A stretch of DNA of 64,000 nucleotides from an uncultured Pelagibacteraceae bacterium (GCA_902571375.1 CACGBP010000001.1:46001-110000), one strand, 5' to 3'; shown: positions 43,040 through 52,903, counted from the stretch's first letter. Notes: generated from the sequence alone by a model not told the origin. Numbers and translations are program-made.

Positions 43040-44683
43040 ATGAATAAAAATTCAAAAGTTTTGGCATTGAAATACAGACCTCAAGTTTTCGAGGACTTGA
43101 TTGGTCAAGATATAGTCGCGGATACAATTATTAATTCAATAAAAGCAGATAAACTTCCTAATGCTTACCTTTTTACCGGAATAAGAGGAGTTGGAAAAAC
43201 CACTATTGCAAGAATAGTTGCAAAATCATTAAATTGTTTAAATGGCATAGAAAATCTATGCAAGGATAAATTATGTGAAAACTGTGATGCAATAACTAAC
43301 TCAAATCATATTGATGTTTTAGAGATGGATGCAGCCAGCAAAACAGGTGTAGATGATGTGAGAGATTTAATAGAATTTTCGAGATACGGCCCAACGTCAT
43401 CAAAATATAAAATATTTATAATAGATGAGGTTCACATGTTGAGCAAACAAGCATTTAATGCTTTATTAAAAACTTTAGAAGAACCCCCAGAATATTTAAA
43501 ATTTATTTTTGCAACTACTGAAATTAAAAAAATACCCATAACAGTTGTTTCAAGATGTCAGAGGTTTGATCTATCAAGAATCAAATCATTAGAACTATTT
43601 GATTTTATGAAAAAAATTAAGGATAAAGAAAAAGGAAATGTCTCAGATGATGCATTAAAGTTAATTGTTAAAATTTCTGAAGGATCTGTGAGAGATGCAT
43701 TATCCTTGCTGGATAGAGGCTTATTATCATTAGAAAATAATAAAGAATTAGACTTAAAAGAAGCTCAAAAAATTTTTGGTTATTTTGATAAATCTCAATT
43801 AATAGAAATTTTCAAATTAATTTTGTTAGGGGATGAAAAAAAAGTAATTGAAATTTATAGAAAAATTTATGATCAGGGAGTAGAACCAAAAATATTTTTA
43901 AATGATTTTTTAGAATTATTATATTATTTTAAGAATATAAATTATTTAACATTAGAAAGCACAAATTTCTCATTAAATGACCAAGAGTTCTTAAGTATTA
44001 AAGAAATATCTAAAACTATAGATAATCAGGTTTTAGTTTTATATTGGCAATTTACTATAAGAACTTTGAGTGAATTAGATTTAGTCTCTAACCAAAATTT
44101 ATCAATAGAAATGTTTTTGAACAGTTTGATGCACCTAGTTTCTTTTAAAATAAAAAATGATCATATTGAAACTAATGATTTGTCAACATTAGGATTGGAC
44201 AAAGAACAAAAAATACAAATTAACAAAAATTCTATTGATCAAATTAAAAATATATCTCAAGAAAAAAATCTAAAATCGGAAATTCAAACTAATGTAAAAC
44301 CTAAATTTAAAAGTCCAATCAATTCATTAGACCAACTTTTAGAGGCATGTACTCAGAATAAAGAGGTAAAATTAAAATATGAAATAGAAAAAAATGTAAA
44401 TTTGGTTAGTTTTGAAAAAAATAGAATAGAAATATCTTTTAATGATAGGTTAGATAAAAATTTTGTAAAAGACTTATCTTTAAAACTCTTTGAATGGACT
44501 AGTGAAAGATGGATTATTACTTTAAGTAAAATAAAAGGAGATCTGTCTATTAAGGAAAAAGAAAAGGATAAGAAAAATAAACTTTTAGAGATAGCAAAAG
44601 AAACAGAAATCTACAAAAATGTTTTAAATAATTTTTCTGATGCAGCCTTAGTCGATGTGAAGATAAAAAAAGAAGATGATTAA
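43040..44683 (+). CDS. dnaX: DNA polymerase III subunit gamma/tau
   Basis: Clamp-loader ATPase that organises the replication fork. N-terminal ALKYRPQVFEDLIGQD, Walker A GIRGVGKTT near 47-55, a four-Cys zinc module (CLNGIENLCKDKLCENC), Walker B/DExx IIDEVHMLS and sensor ATTEIKKIP are visible. The 547 residues include a Lys-rich tau-like tail. Two A-AAA-AAT heptamers in frame at 44389 and 44416 could allow -1 slippage (see findings). It follows the SRP RNA and precedes ybaB and recR, the usual order. Confidence 0.96.
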   Translation: MNKNSKVLALKYRPQVFEDLIGQDIVADTIINSIKADKLPNAYLFTGIRGVGKTTIARIVAKSLNCLNGIENLCKDKLCENCDAITNSNHIDVLEMDAASKTGVDDVRDLIEFSRYGPTSSKYKIFIIDEVHMLSKQAFNALLKTLEEPPEYLKFIFATTEIKKIPITVVSRCQRFDLSRIKSLELFDFMKKIKDKEKGNVSDDALKLIVKISEGSVRDALSLLDRGLLSLENNKELDLKEAQKIFGYFDKSQLIEIFKLILLGDEKKVIEIYRKIYDQGVEPKIFLNDFLELLYYFKNINYLTLESTNFSLNDQEFLSIKEISKTIDNQVLVLYWQFTIRTLSELDLVSNQNLSIEMFLNSLMHLVSFKIKNDHIETNDLSTLGLDKEQKIQINKNSIDQIKNISQEKNLKSEIQTNVKPKFKSPINSLDQLLEACTQNKEVKLKYEIEKNVNLVSFEKNRIEISFNDRLDKNFVKDLSLKLFEWTSERWIITLSKIKGDLSIKEKEKDKKNKLLEIAKETEIYKNVLNNFSDAALVDVKIKKEDD

Positions 44684-44701
44684 TTATGAAGATAAAAATA
44701 A

Positions 44702-45019
44702 ATGACAGATTTTAACAAAATATTAGATAAGGCTAAAGAGCTTGAAGCCAAAATGAGGGAAAGCCAGGAAAATATTAAGAAGATTAGAGTGGAGGGGGTT
44801 TCAGGCTCTAATTCAATTAAAGTAATTTTAGATGGAGAGGGAGAGATGCAAAAAATAGAGATTTCTAAAGATATATTAAATGATGAAAAAACAATCATAG
44901 AAGACTTAATTGTTGCAGCTCACAATAATGCTAAAGCTAAATTAAAAAATAAAACTAATGAGGAAATCTCTAAAGCTACAGGTGGTTTAGGAATTCCAGG
45001 ATTTAAATGGCCTCTTTAA
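44702..45019 (+). CDS. YbaB/EbfC nucleoid-associated protein
   Basis: A 105-residue YbaB/EbfC-family DNA-binding protein: N-terminal helix (FNKILDKAKELEAKMRESQENIKK) then GVSGSNSIKVILDGEGEMQKIEIS and the C-terminal helix and tail ATGGLGIPG. Family members form tweezer-like dimers on DNA; role may be recombination support because it stands in the dnaX-ybaB-recR operon. Confidence 0.94.
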   Translation: MTDFNKILDKAKELEAKMRESQENIKKIRVEGVSGSNSIKVILDGEGEMQKIEISKDILNDEKTIIEDLIVAAHNNAKAKLKNKTNEEISKATGGLGIPGFKWPL

Positions 45020-45022
45020 ATA

Positions 45023-45634
45023 ATGCAAAAATTAAATGAGATAGATGATTTAATAAAGATAATTTCAAAATTACCAGGCCTGGGACCTAAATCTGCCAAA
45101 AGAATCGTTTTAAAACTTATAAACAATAGAGATGAATTAATTAAACCGATGGCAAATGTATTAGCTCAAGTTTATAAGAACATCACAAGATGTAATCATT
45201 GTGGTGCTTTAAAATCAAAAACAACTGATTGTGGTAATTGTGAAGATATAAAAGAAAAATATGACAAAATCTGTGTTGTTGAGGACATAGCGGATCAATG
45301 GTCGATTGAAAATTCAAATATATACAAAGGTTACTTTCATATTTTGGGTGGTACAATATCTTCAGTTGGTCAACGGAAGGAAGATTTATTGATTAATTCT
45401 TTGGTTGAAAGAGTTAAGAAAGAAAATATTGTTGAGGTGATTTTAGCAACAAGTGCAACCGTAGAAGGACAAACTACAGCTTTTTATATTCAGGATAGTT
45501 TAAAGGATTCTAGAGTAAAAATTACAAAATTAGCTCAAGGATTACCTATCGGAGGAGAAATAGAAAGTTTAGATGATGGGACATTATTCTCAGCTTTTAA
45601 GAATAGATCGAAGCTAAATTCTAACTCTGATTAA
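45023..45634 (+). CDS. recR: Recombination protein RecR
   Basis: Helps load RecA at gaps with RecF/RecO. Visible are the N-terminal helix-hairpin-helix (LPGLGPKSAKRIVLKL), a four-Cys zinc finger (CNHCGALKSKTTDCGNC), the Toprim domain (ICVVEDIADQWSIE, with catalytic-like Glu) and the C-terminal region GLPIGGEIESLDDGTL. Length 203 is normal. It follows ybaB by 3 bases and its end overlaps glcB by 14 bases convergently. Confidence 0.97.
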   Translation: MQKLNEIDDLIKIISKLPGLGPKSAKRIVLKLINNRDELIKPMANVLAQVYKNITRCNHCGALKSKTTDCGNCEDIKEKYDKICVVEDIADQWSIENSNIYKGYFHILGGTISSVGQRKEDLLINSLVERVKKENIVEVILATSATVEGQTTAFYIQDSLKDSRVKITKLAQGLPIGGEIESLDDGTLFSAFKNRSKLNSNSD

Positions 45635-47780
45635 TCTTTTTTTTTAATCTGTTAGAATGTAAAAGAGGTTCGGTATAACCTGATGGCTGATCTTTTCCCT
45701 TAAAGATCAAATCACAAGCAGTATTAAAAGCTAAAGATCTTTCATAGTCGTCACTCATTTTTTTATAATTTTTGTCATTCTCATTTTGTTTATCAACTAC
45801 TTTTGCCATTTGTTTCATTATTTCTATAACTTGAATTTTTGTTGTTATGCCATGGTGTACCCAATTGGCAATGTGTTGTGATGAAATTCTTAATGTTGCT
45901 CTGTCTTCCATGAGTCCAACATTATTAATATCAGGTACTTTTGAGCATCCTACTCCTTGATCGATCCATCTTACAACATATCCTAAAAGTGTTTGAGCAG
46001 AGTTAGATATTTCAGAATTTATTTCATCAACAGACCAATTTGGTCTATCTGCTATTGGTATTGTTAAGAGATCATCCAATTTAGCTGGATCACGATTAAA
46101 TATTTTTTTTTGTTCGTCAAATATATTTATTTGATGATAATGGAGAGCATGTAGTGATGCTGCTGTTGGGGATGGCACCCATGCACAATTTGCCCCAGCT
46201 TTAAGGTGATTTATCTTATCATCGAGCATTTCCTTCATTTTATCTGGCATCGCCCACATACCTTTACCTATTTGAGCCTTACCGGAGAAACCACATTTTA
46301 AACCTATATCCACATTGTTATTTTCATAAGCTAAAATCCATATAGATGATTTCATATCTCCTTTTTTAATCATTGGTCCAGCTTCCATAGATGTATGCAT
46401 TTCATCTCCAGTTCTATCTAGAAAACCAGTATTAATAAAAAAAACTCTGTTTTTTAATGTTCTTATACATTCTTTTAGGTTGGCGGAAGTTCTTCTTTCC
46501 TCATCCATTATTCCAATTTTGCAAGTATATTTTTCTAAACCAAATAAATCTTCAACTTTTGAAAATATCGAATTAGTAAATGCAGTTTCCTCTGGTCCAT
46601 GCATTTTTGGTTTAACAATATAGATAGATCCTTTTCTTGAATTGTTTTTATTTTTTAAATCATGAAGTGCTGCTGCGGTAGTTAAAAATGCATCCATTAT
46701 TCCTTCAGGAATTTCATCACCATTTTTTAGAATAATCGAAGGATTAGTCATTAGATGACCAACATTCCTAATTAGAAGTAAGCTTCTTCCGTGTAATTTT
46801 AAACCCTTTCCATCTCTTGAAATATAGCTTCTATCTGGATTAAGTTTTCTCTCAAGTTTTTTACCATTTTTTTCAAATTGGACTTTTAGACTTCCTTTCA
46901 TTAATCCTAGCCAATTTCTATAACAAATTATTTTATCTTCAGCATCTACAGCAGCCACACTATCTTCATTGTCACAAATTGTAGAGATAGCAGATTCTAT
47001 AATAACATCACTAATCCCCGCAATATCATGTGCGGCACTAAAAGCTTTGGGATTAATTATTATTTCAAAATGAAGATTATTGTTTTTAATAATTATCGCA
47101 GTTGGTTTATTTGTTTCACCTCTATGACCTATAAATTTGTTTTTGTCCTTCAAATTGTATTCATAATCATTTTTTAAGACCACAAGATCATTATTTTTAA
47201 CTTTTACAGCTGCAATATTTTTCCAACTTGTCCCATCTAGAGGAATATATTTATCAAAAAATTCTCTTACATAATTTATGACCTCTCGTCCTCTGTTGGG
47301 ATCATACCTTTCACTTCCTCCCTCTTCTGACTGAATTATATTTGTTCCATATAAACTATCATATAAGCTAACCCATCTTGCGTTAGCAGCATTGAGAGTG
47401 TATCTTGCATTCATGATTGGTACCACTAACTGTGGTCCAGCTATGTTACAAATTTCATCATCAACATTAGATGTTTCAATTTTAAAATCTGGACCTTCAT
47501 CTTTCAAATAATTTATCTCTTTTAAAAATTTTTTGTAATTCTCTAGATTAATTTGAGTTCCTTTATTTTTTTGATGCCAATTATCAATTTTATTTTGTAA
47601 TTCCTCTCTTACTTTAATTAATCTTTGGTTTTCTGGGGCTAGTTCATGAACAGCTTTATCAAAATTTAACCAAAATTTTTCAGGAGAAATTCCTGTACCA
47701 ACAAGCAATTCATCATTAACAAATGACAACAAATCTTTTGAAACTTTTAAATTTTTAACAGTTTGAAAATTATTTGACAT
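45621..47780 (-). CDS. glcB: Malate synthase G
   Basis: Condenses glyoxylate with acetyl-CoA to malate. At 719 residues it is the G isoform, with LNAANARWVSLYDSLYG, IKNRVFFINTGFLDRTGDEMHTSMEAGPM and the late QGVGCSKVPDINNVGLMEDRATLRISSQH. In SAR11 strains this gene is known for a glycine-responsive riboswitch upstream, linking it to glycine supply. Here only 100 bases separate it from accA and they contain no recognisable glycine aptamer. Regulation may use the inverted repeat in that gap instead. Confidence 0.96.
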   Translation of the reverse strand: MSNNFQTVKNLKVSKDLLSFVNDELLVGTGISPEKFWLNFDKAVHELAPENQRLIKVREELQNKIDNWHQKNKGTQINLENYKKFLKEINYLKDEGPDFKIETSNVDDEICNIAGPQLVVPIMNARYTLNAANARWVSLYDSLYGTNIIQSEEGGSERYDPNRGREVINYVREFFDKYIPLDGTSWKNIAAVKVKNNDLVVLKNDYEYNLKDKNKFIGHRGETNKPTAIIIKNNNLHFEIIINPKAFSAAHDIAGISDVIIESAISTICDNEDSVAAVDAEDKIICYRNWLGLMKGSLKVQFEKNGKKLERKLNPDRSYISRDGKGLKLHGRSLLLIRNVGHLMTNPSIILKNGDEIPEGIMDAFLTTAAALHDLKNKNNSRKGSIYIVKPKMHGPEETAFTNSIFSKVEDLFGLEKYTCKIGIMDEERRTSANLKECIRTLKNRVFFINTGFLDRTGDEMHTSMEAGPMIKKGDMKSSIWILAYENNNVDIGLKCGFSGKAQIGKGMWAMPDKMKEMLDDKINHLKAGANCAWVPSPTAASLHALHYHQINIFDEQKKIFNRDPAKLDDLLTIPIADRPNWSVDEINSEISNSAQTLLGYVVRWIDQGVGCSKVPDINNVGLMEDRATLRISSQHIANWVHHGITTKIQVIEIMKQMAKVVDKQNENDKNYKKMSDDYERSLAFNTACDLIFKGKDQPSGYTEPLLHSNRLKKKINQS

Positions 47781-47831
47781 AAATGCTTTTGTAAAACTAC
47801 AAGAAAATTAAGTCAAATAATTAATAGAAGC

Positions 47832-47849
47832 ATGACATTTTGTTGTCAT
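47832..47849. promoter_or_regulatory. Inverted repeat between glcB and accA
   Basis: ATGACA and TGTCAT flank a 6-base spacer. It sits about midway in the only gap between the divergent glcB and accA starts. It may be an operator or an RNA hairpin; no cognate regulator is known to me. It is not a terminator for either gene because it lies upstream of both. Confidence 0.4.
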
Positions 47850-47880
47850 TTTTCATAGTTAAGTATAAAAAATAGTATAA

Positions 47881-48978
47881 ATGAAAAATTATCTTAATTT
47901 TGAAAATGATATAAAAAATTTGGATGATGAGCTAGAGAAGCTTAAAGATCCATATAATCAAAGTGGATTATCAGAAGTGGATACCCAAAAAATTTCACAA
48001 ACTCAAAAGGAGTTAGATGAGAAATTAAAATCTATTTATTCTAATCTTGATCCCTGGCAGACCACAATGGTTGCAAGGCATGAGGATAGACCAAAGTCTA
48101 AGTTTTTTATCGATAATTTATTTGCGGATTTTATTTCTTTATCTGGAGACAGATATTATGGAGAAGATAAATCTGTAATTTGTGGTTTTGCCAAATTTAA
48201 TAGTCAATCTGTTTTGGTAATTGGTCAAGAAAAAGGAGATGATCTTGAAAGTAGAATTGAAAGAAATTTTGGTATGATGCGACCTGAAGGCTATAGAAAA
48301 ACAATACGTTTAATGGAATTAGCAGATAGATTTAACATACCTATAATTTCGTTTATTGATACACCAGGTGCTTATCCAGGTGTTGGTGCTGAGGAGCGTG
48401 GTCAAGCAGAAGCGATTGCCAGATCTATTGAGTGTTGTGTAAAATTAAAGGTTCCAACGCTTTCAATTATCATTGGTGAAGGTGGTTCGGGAGGAGCAAT
48501 AGCTCTCGCATCTTCAAGTAAAGTTATTATGTTGGAAAATGCTATTTATTCAGTTATTTCTCCAGAAGGGTGTGCTACAATTTTGTGGAGAGATCCAAAA
48601 AAAATGTTAGATGCTGCTAAAGCAATGAAACTTTCAGCCAAGGACCTTTTGAACTTAGAAATTATTGATGAAATAATTCCAGAACCTACAGGCGGTGCTC
48701 ATAGAGATAGAAATTTAATTTTAGATAATGTTAGAAATGTAATATCTAAAAATTTAGAAGAATTTAATAATATGACAGCTGAAGAAATACTTAACAACAG
48801 AAAAAACAAGTTCCTTCGAATTGGAAGAGGAGATGGATTCATTAAGAATTTAGATGAATTAAGTTCACTCGAAATCCAAAAAGGTAATTTAACTAAAATA
48901 ATTGAAAATAAAAAAATTTTATTTTTAAGCGCAGCTATATTAATTATTTTTGGATTGTTGATAAAAATTTTAGATTGA
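47881..48978 (+). CDS. accA: Acetyl-CoA carboxylase carboxyltransferase subunit alpha, with membrane tail
   Basis: Alpha subunit of the carboxyltransferase producing malonyl-CoA for fatty acid synthesis, working with AccD. The body is canonical: an N-terminal helical region, IIGEGGSGGAIALASSSKV, and SPEGCATILWRDPKKMLDAAKAMKL. AccA is normally about 320 residues; this one has 365. The extra tail ends in a hydrophobic stretch ILFLSAAILIIFGLLIKIL (about 345-363) that looks like a single membrane helix. No ribosome-binding site is visible before the ATG, and the 5' leader is very short or absent. The end overlaps secA by 9 bases. Confidence 0.95.
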   Translation: MKNYLNFENDIKNLDDELEKLKDPYNQSGLSEVDTQKISQTQKELDEKLKSIYSNLDPWQTTMVARHEDRPKSKFFIDNLFADFISLSGDRYYGEDKSVICGFAKFNSQSVLVIGQEKGDDLESRIERNFGMMRPEGYRKTIRLMELADRFNIPIISFIDTPGAYPGVGAEERGQAEAIARSIECCVKLKVPTLSIIIGEGGSGGAIALASSSKVIMLENAIYSVISPEGCATILWRDPKKMLDAAKAMKLSAKDLLNLEIIDEIIPEPTGGAHRDRNLILDNVRNVISKNLEEFNNMTAEEILNNRKNKFLRIGRGDGFIKNLDELSSLEIQKGNLTKIIENKKILFLSAAILIIFGLLIKILD

Positions 48979-51513
48979 TCCACAGCAATGCTTGTATTTT
49001 TTTCCTGAGCCACAGAAGCAAGGCTCATTTCTTCTCATTTTTTTTCCACTATAAGAGGGATTTACTTTTTGTTGTATATTTTCTTCCTTCTTTTTTGATG
49101 TCTCAATAACTTTTAGGTTTATTAAAATAGTAATATAGTCAAATTTTAGTTTATTAAGTAAGTTTTCAAATAAGGCGAATGCTTCTTTTTTATATTCAAT
49201 CAAAGGATCTCTTTGACCATAAGATCTTAATCCTATGACTTGTCTCAGTTGTTCTAAATACTGAATATGTGATTTCCAATTTAAATCTATAGCTTGAAGA
49301 AATATCCTTTTTTCCAATTCTTTTGATTGATTTTCATCTAAAAGTTTAACTCTTTCCTCTCGTGCATCTTTAAATTTTTTAAAGACTATATTTTTCAATT
49401 CATTGTCACTCAATGTATCTAAATTTTTAAAATCACTTTCATCAAAATTTTTACCTAAAATTGATTTAAGTTTATTATCGAAGTCTTGATTAGTTGGATT
49501 TGATATCTTCTTTATTTTAAGTGAAATCAAATCTTGAAAGATATTATTTAAGAATTCATCAGAATATTCATAAATTTGTTCACTATTCATAGCATTTTTC
49601 CTTTGTGAAAAAATTACTTGTCTTTGATCATTAAGAACATTATCGAATTTGATAAGTGTTTTTCTAATGTCAAAGTTTCTAGCCTCAACTTTTTGTTGTG
49701 CTCTTTCTAGTGCTTTATTAATCCATGGGTGGTCGATACTTTCACCGTCTTTTAGACCAAGTTTTTGCAAAATATTATTCATAGACTCTGATCCAAAAAT
49801 TCTCATCAGATCATCTTCAAGACTTACATAAAAAATTGAGTTTCCTTCATCTCCTTGACGGCCAGCCCTTCCCCTAGCTTGATTGTCAACTCTTCTTGAC
49901 TCCATCCTTTCTGTTCCAATAACAAACAAACCACCTAGTGATTTAATTTCTTCTTTTCTTTTTTTTAGTTCGTTGTCTGGTATTGATCCTTTTTTTCCTC
50001 CAAGCTGAATATCTACACCTCTTCCAGAAATACTTGTCGTAATTATAACTGAATTTTTTGTTCCAGCATTGGCAATAATTTCTGCCTCATTTTCATGGTT
50101 TTTTGCATTCAAAACTTGATGTTTAATATTTTCTCTTTTTAAGAGTGATGAATATGTTTCTGATTTATTGATACTAGATGTAAAAATTAACAGCGGTTGA
50201 CCCGAACTGTGTAATTCAATTATTTTTTTAATTATTGCATTATTTTTTTCTTTTTCTGTCCTAAAAATTTGATCATTAATATCATTTCTAATCATTTTTT
50301 TATTTGTGGGAATAACCACAACAGGTAAATTATAAATTTCAAAAAACTCCTCTGCCTCTGTAGCAGCCGTGCCTGTACAACCAGAAATTTTTTTATAAAG
50401 TTTAAAGTAGTTTTGATAGGTAATTGATGCTAAAGTTTGATTTTCAGCTTGTATGTCTATTTTTTCTTTTGCTTCAAGTGCCTGATGCAATCCATCTCCG
50501 AAACGCCTGCCTTCAAGAATTCTGCCAGTGAGTTCATCAATTATTTTCAGAATATTATTTTGAACTATGTAGTCTTTTCCTTTTTGAAACAAATGATTTG
50601 CTCTCAAAGCTTGATTTACATGGTGTACTAAATCTAAATTTTCTGGATCATAAAAGTTATTATTTTTTAAAATTCCTGCATTTGAAAAAATTTTTTCAAC
50701 ATTATTTATTCCATCATTTGTGAGAAGAATATTTCTTTCTTTTTCATCTATTTCATAATCATTAACATTCAGATTTTTAATAAGTTTATCAATAGTTAAA
50801 TATTTATTTGTTTTATCTTCGGCAGCACCAGATATTACCAAGGGTGTTCTTGCTTCATCAATCAAACATGAATCAATTTCATCTACTATGGAATAGAAAT
50901 GTTCTCTTTGAACCATTTCATCATTTGAATATTTCATATTATCTCTAAGATAATCAAATCCAAGCTCACTATTTGTTGCATAAGTTATATCGCAGTTATA
51001 ATTTTTTTTTCTTTCAAGATCATTTTGATCATTATTAATGTAGCCTGAACTCAAGCCTAAGAAATTATATATTTCCCCCATCTCTTTAGAATCTCTTTTT
51101 GCCAAATAATCATTAACAGTTACTACATGAACTCCCTTTTCATTTAATGCATTCAAATAAGCTGCGAGAGTGATAGTAAGCGTTTTTCCCTCACCTGTTC
51201 TCATCTCTGCAATTTTTGATTGATGAAGCGCTATTCCACCAATTAGTTGGACATCAAAATGTCTCTCGTTTCTAACTCTTTTAGACGCTTCTCGCACTAA
51301 CGCAAATGCTTCTGGTAATATTTCGTCAGCACTTGTACCAGCTTTTATTTTTTCTTTAAATTCGAATGTTTTTTTTGGGAAATCCGAATCTTGTAAACTT
51401 TGAGTCCTTTCCTCAAGATTATTAATTTTAGCAACTATTTTTGAAATCTTATCCAGCTCTTTTTGATTACTTGATTTCAAGAATTTAGATATAAAACTTA
51501 GTGGATTTAGCAT
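48970..51513 (-). CDS. secA: Preprotein translocase ATPase SecA
   Basis: Drives post-translational protein export through SecYEG. Walker A MRTGEGKTLTITLAAYLNA near 100, DEAD-like VDEIDSCLIDEARTPL, TGTAATE, and helicase motif QARGRAGRQGDEG are visible. The C-terminus is a zinc-binding SecB/membrane-contact module CFCGSGKKYKHCCGSI. At 847 residues it is somewhat shorter than the E. coli protein. It is convergent with accA and divergent from argJ. Confidence 0.97.
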   Translation of the reverse strand: MLNPLSFISKFLKSSNQKELDKISKIVAKINNLEERTQSLQDSDFPKKTFEFKEKIKAGTSADEILPEAFALVREASKRVRNERHFDVQLIGGIALHQSKIAEMRTGEGKTLTITLAAYLNALNEKGVHVVTVNDYLAKRDSKEMGEIYNFLGLSSGYINNDQNDLERKKNYNCDITYATNSELGFDYLRDNMKYSNDEMVQREHFYSIVDEIDSCLIDEARTPLVISGAAEDKTNKYLTIDKLIKNLNVNDYEIDEKERNILLTNDGINNVEKIFSNAGILKNNNFYDPENLDLVHHVNQALRANHLFQKGKDYIVQNNILKIIDELTGRILEGRRFGDGLHQALEAKEKIDIQAENQTLASITYQNYFKLYKKISGCTGTAATEAEEFFEIYNLPVVVIPTNKKMIRNDINDQIFRTEKEKNNAIIKKIIELHSSGQPLLIFTSSINKSETYSSLLKRENIKHQVLNAKNHENEAEIIANAGTKNSVIITTSISGRGVDIQLGGKKGSIPDNELKKRKEEIKSLGGLFVIGTERMESRRVDNQARGRAGRQGDEGNSIFYVSLEDDLMRIFGSESMNNILQKLGLKDGESIDHPWINKALERAQQKVEARNFDIRKTLIKFDNVLNDQRQVIFSQRKNAMNSEQIYEYSDEFLNNIFQDLISLKIKKISNPTNQDFDNKLKSILGKNFDESDFKNLDTLSDNELKNIVFKKFKDAREERVKLLDENQSKELEKRIFLQAIDLNWKSHIQYLEQLRQVIGLRSYGQRDPLIEYKKEAFALFENLLNKLKFDYITILINLKVIETSKKKEENIQQKVNPSYSGKKMRRNEPCFCGSGKKYKHCCGSI

Positions 51514-51578
51514 TAGTTTTTGATTTATTATTTACTTTTATTTTCTAATATAATCATTAAATAATTAATTTAAATACT

Positions 51579-52880
51579 ATGGGTATCAATTTAACTAATT
51601 TTTTATCATCTAAATCCAAAAATAAGAGAATGATGGAATTTCAGGATTTAGATCATATTGATGGGGTATCAATATCAACTGTCAGTGCCAATTTATATAA
51701 AGATACAAGAGACGACTTAGTGATGTTCTATTTCAGGGATGGGGCTAGTCATGCTTCAGTTTATACACAATCTAAAATTATATCTGAAAATATTAAATGG
51801 AACTTAAAACAAAAAGTAAAAAAAGTATCTTCACTCTTGGTGAATGCCAGAAATGCAAATTGTTTTACTGGTATACAAGGATATAAAAGTTTAGAAAAAA
51901 TTGCAGAGAAATTATCAGAAAAACTTACAGCAAAGCAAAAAGAAGATGATGACAAACCAAGAAAAATTATCAAAAAAGAAATACTCTTTGGTTGTACTGG
52001 TACTATTGGAGAAATTTTTCCAGAGGAAAAAATTGTTAATCAAATTGATAATTTAGTCTCTAAAATTAATTACACTCAAAATAAATACATTTGGATGAAA
52101 GCAGCTTTAGGCATAATGACCACAGATACCCAGCCTAAAATGGCTATGGAAGAATGTAAAATTGGAAATAGTGAAATTAAAATTTTTGGGATAGCAAAAG
52201 GATCAGGAATGATCCAACCCAATATGGCTACAACATTAAGCTACATATTTACAGATGCGGATATTCCTAATGATATTTTAAAAAAACTTTTGAAAAAAAA
52301 TGTTGAAACAACTTTTAATGCAATTAGTTGCGATAGTGATACTAGCACAAATGACATGATTTCAATTTTTTCAACTGGAAAAATTAAGCATTCAAAAATA
52401 AATAATATTAATGATGAAAAATTGAAAGAATTTGATTTTTCATTGAATAAAGTTTTATTGAATCTTTCTAAGAGGGTAGTTGCAGATGGTGAGGGAGCAT
52501 CAAAATTTGTTACTATTAATGTTCAAAATTGTAAAACAGAAAATGATGCAAAAAAAATTGGTTTTTCTATTGCAAATTCTCCTCTCGTTAAAACAGCTAT
52601 TAGTGGAGAGGATCCTAATTGGGGAAGAATAGTTATGGCAATAGGAAAATCAAATGTTCCAATTAACTTGGAAAAATTATCAATCAAATTTGGAAATTTA
52701 TTTATTGTCCAGAATGGAAAATTTAATTCAAATTATAGTGAAGATGAAGCATCTGAATATATGAAAAATGATACAATAGAAATATCAGTTGATATTGGAA
52801 ATGGTTCAAAAAATTTTACTGTATATACAATGGACTTAACAAAGAAATATATTGAAATAAATTCAGATTACAGGAGTTAA
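51579..52880 (+). CDS. argJ: Bifunctional ornithine acetyltransferase / N-acetylglutamate synthase
   Basis: Recycles the acetyl group between acetylornithine and glutamate and can start the arginine pathway from acetyl-CoA. The autoprocessing site KGSGMIQPNMATTLSYIFTD (cleavage before the nucleophilic Thr of AT) is at about 208-227, with the typical SCDSDTSTNDMI after it and SGEDPNWGRI late. Length 433 is near normal. A cyclic arginine pathway is implied, together with argB, argD and argF. Confidence 0.96.
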   Translation: MGINLTNFLSSKSKNKRMMEFQDLDHIDGVSISTVSANLYKDTRDDLVMFYFRDGASHASVYTQSKIISENIKWNLKQKVKKVSSLLVNARNANCFTGIQGYKSLEKIAEKLSEKLTAKQKEDDDKPRKIIKKEILFGCTGTIGEIFPEEKIVNQIDNLVSKINYTQNKYIWMKAALGIMTTDTQPKMAMEECKIGNSEIKIFGIAKGSGMIQPNMATTLSYIFTDADIPNDILKKLLKKNVETTFNAISCDSDTSTNDMISIFSTGKIKHSKINNINDEKLKEFDFSLNKVLLNLSKRVVADGEGASKFVTINVQNCKTENDAKKIGFSIANSPLVKTAISGEDPNWGRIVMAIGKSNVPINLEKLSIKFGNLFIVQNGKFNSNYSEDEASEYMKNDTIEISVDIGNGSKNFTVYTMDLTKKYIEINSDYRS

Positions 52881-52903
52881 TATTAAAATATTAAATCTAA
52901 AAT

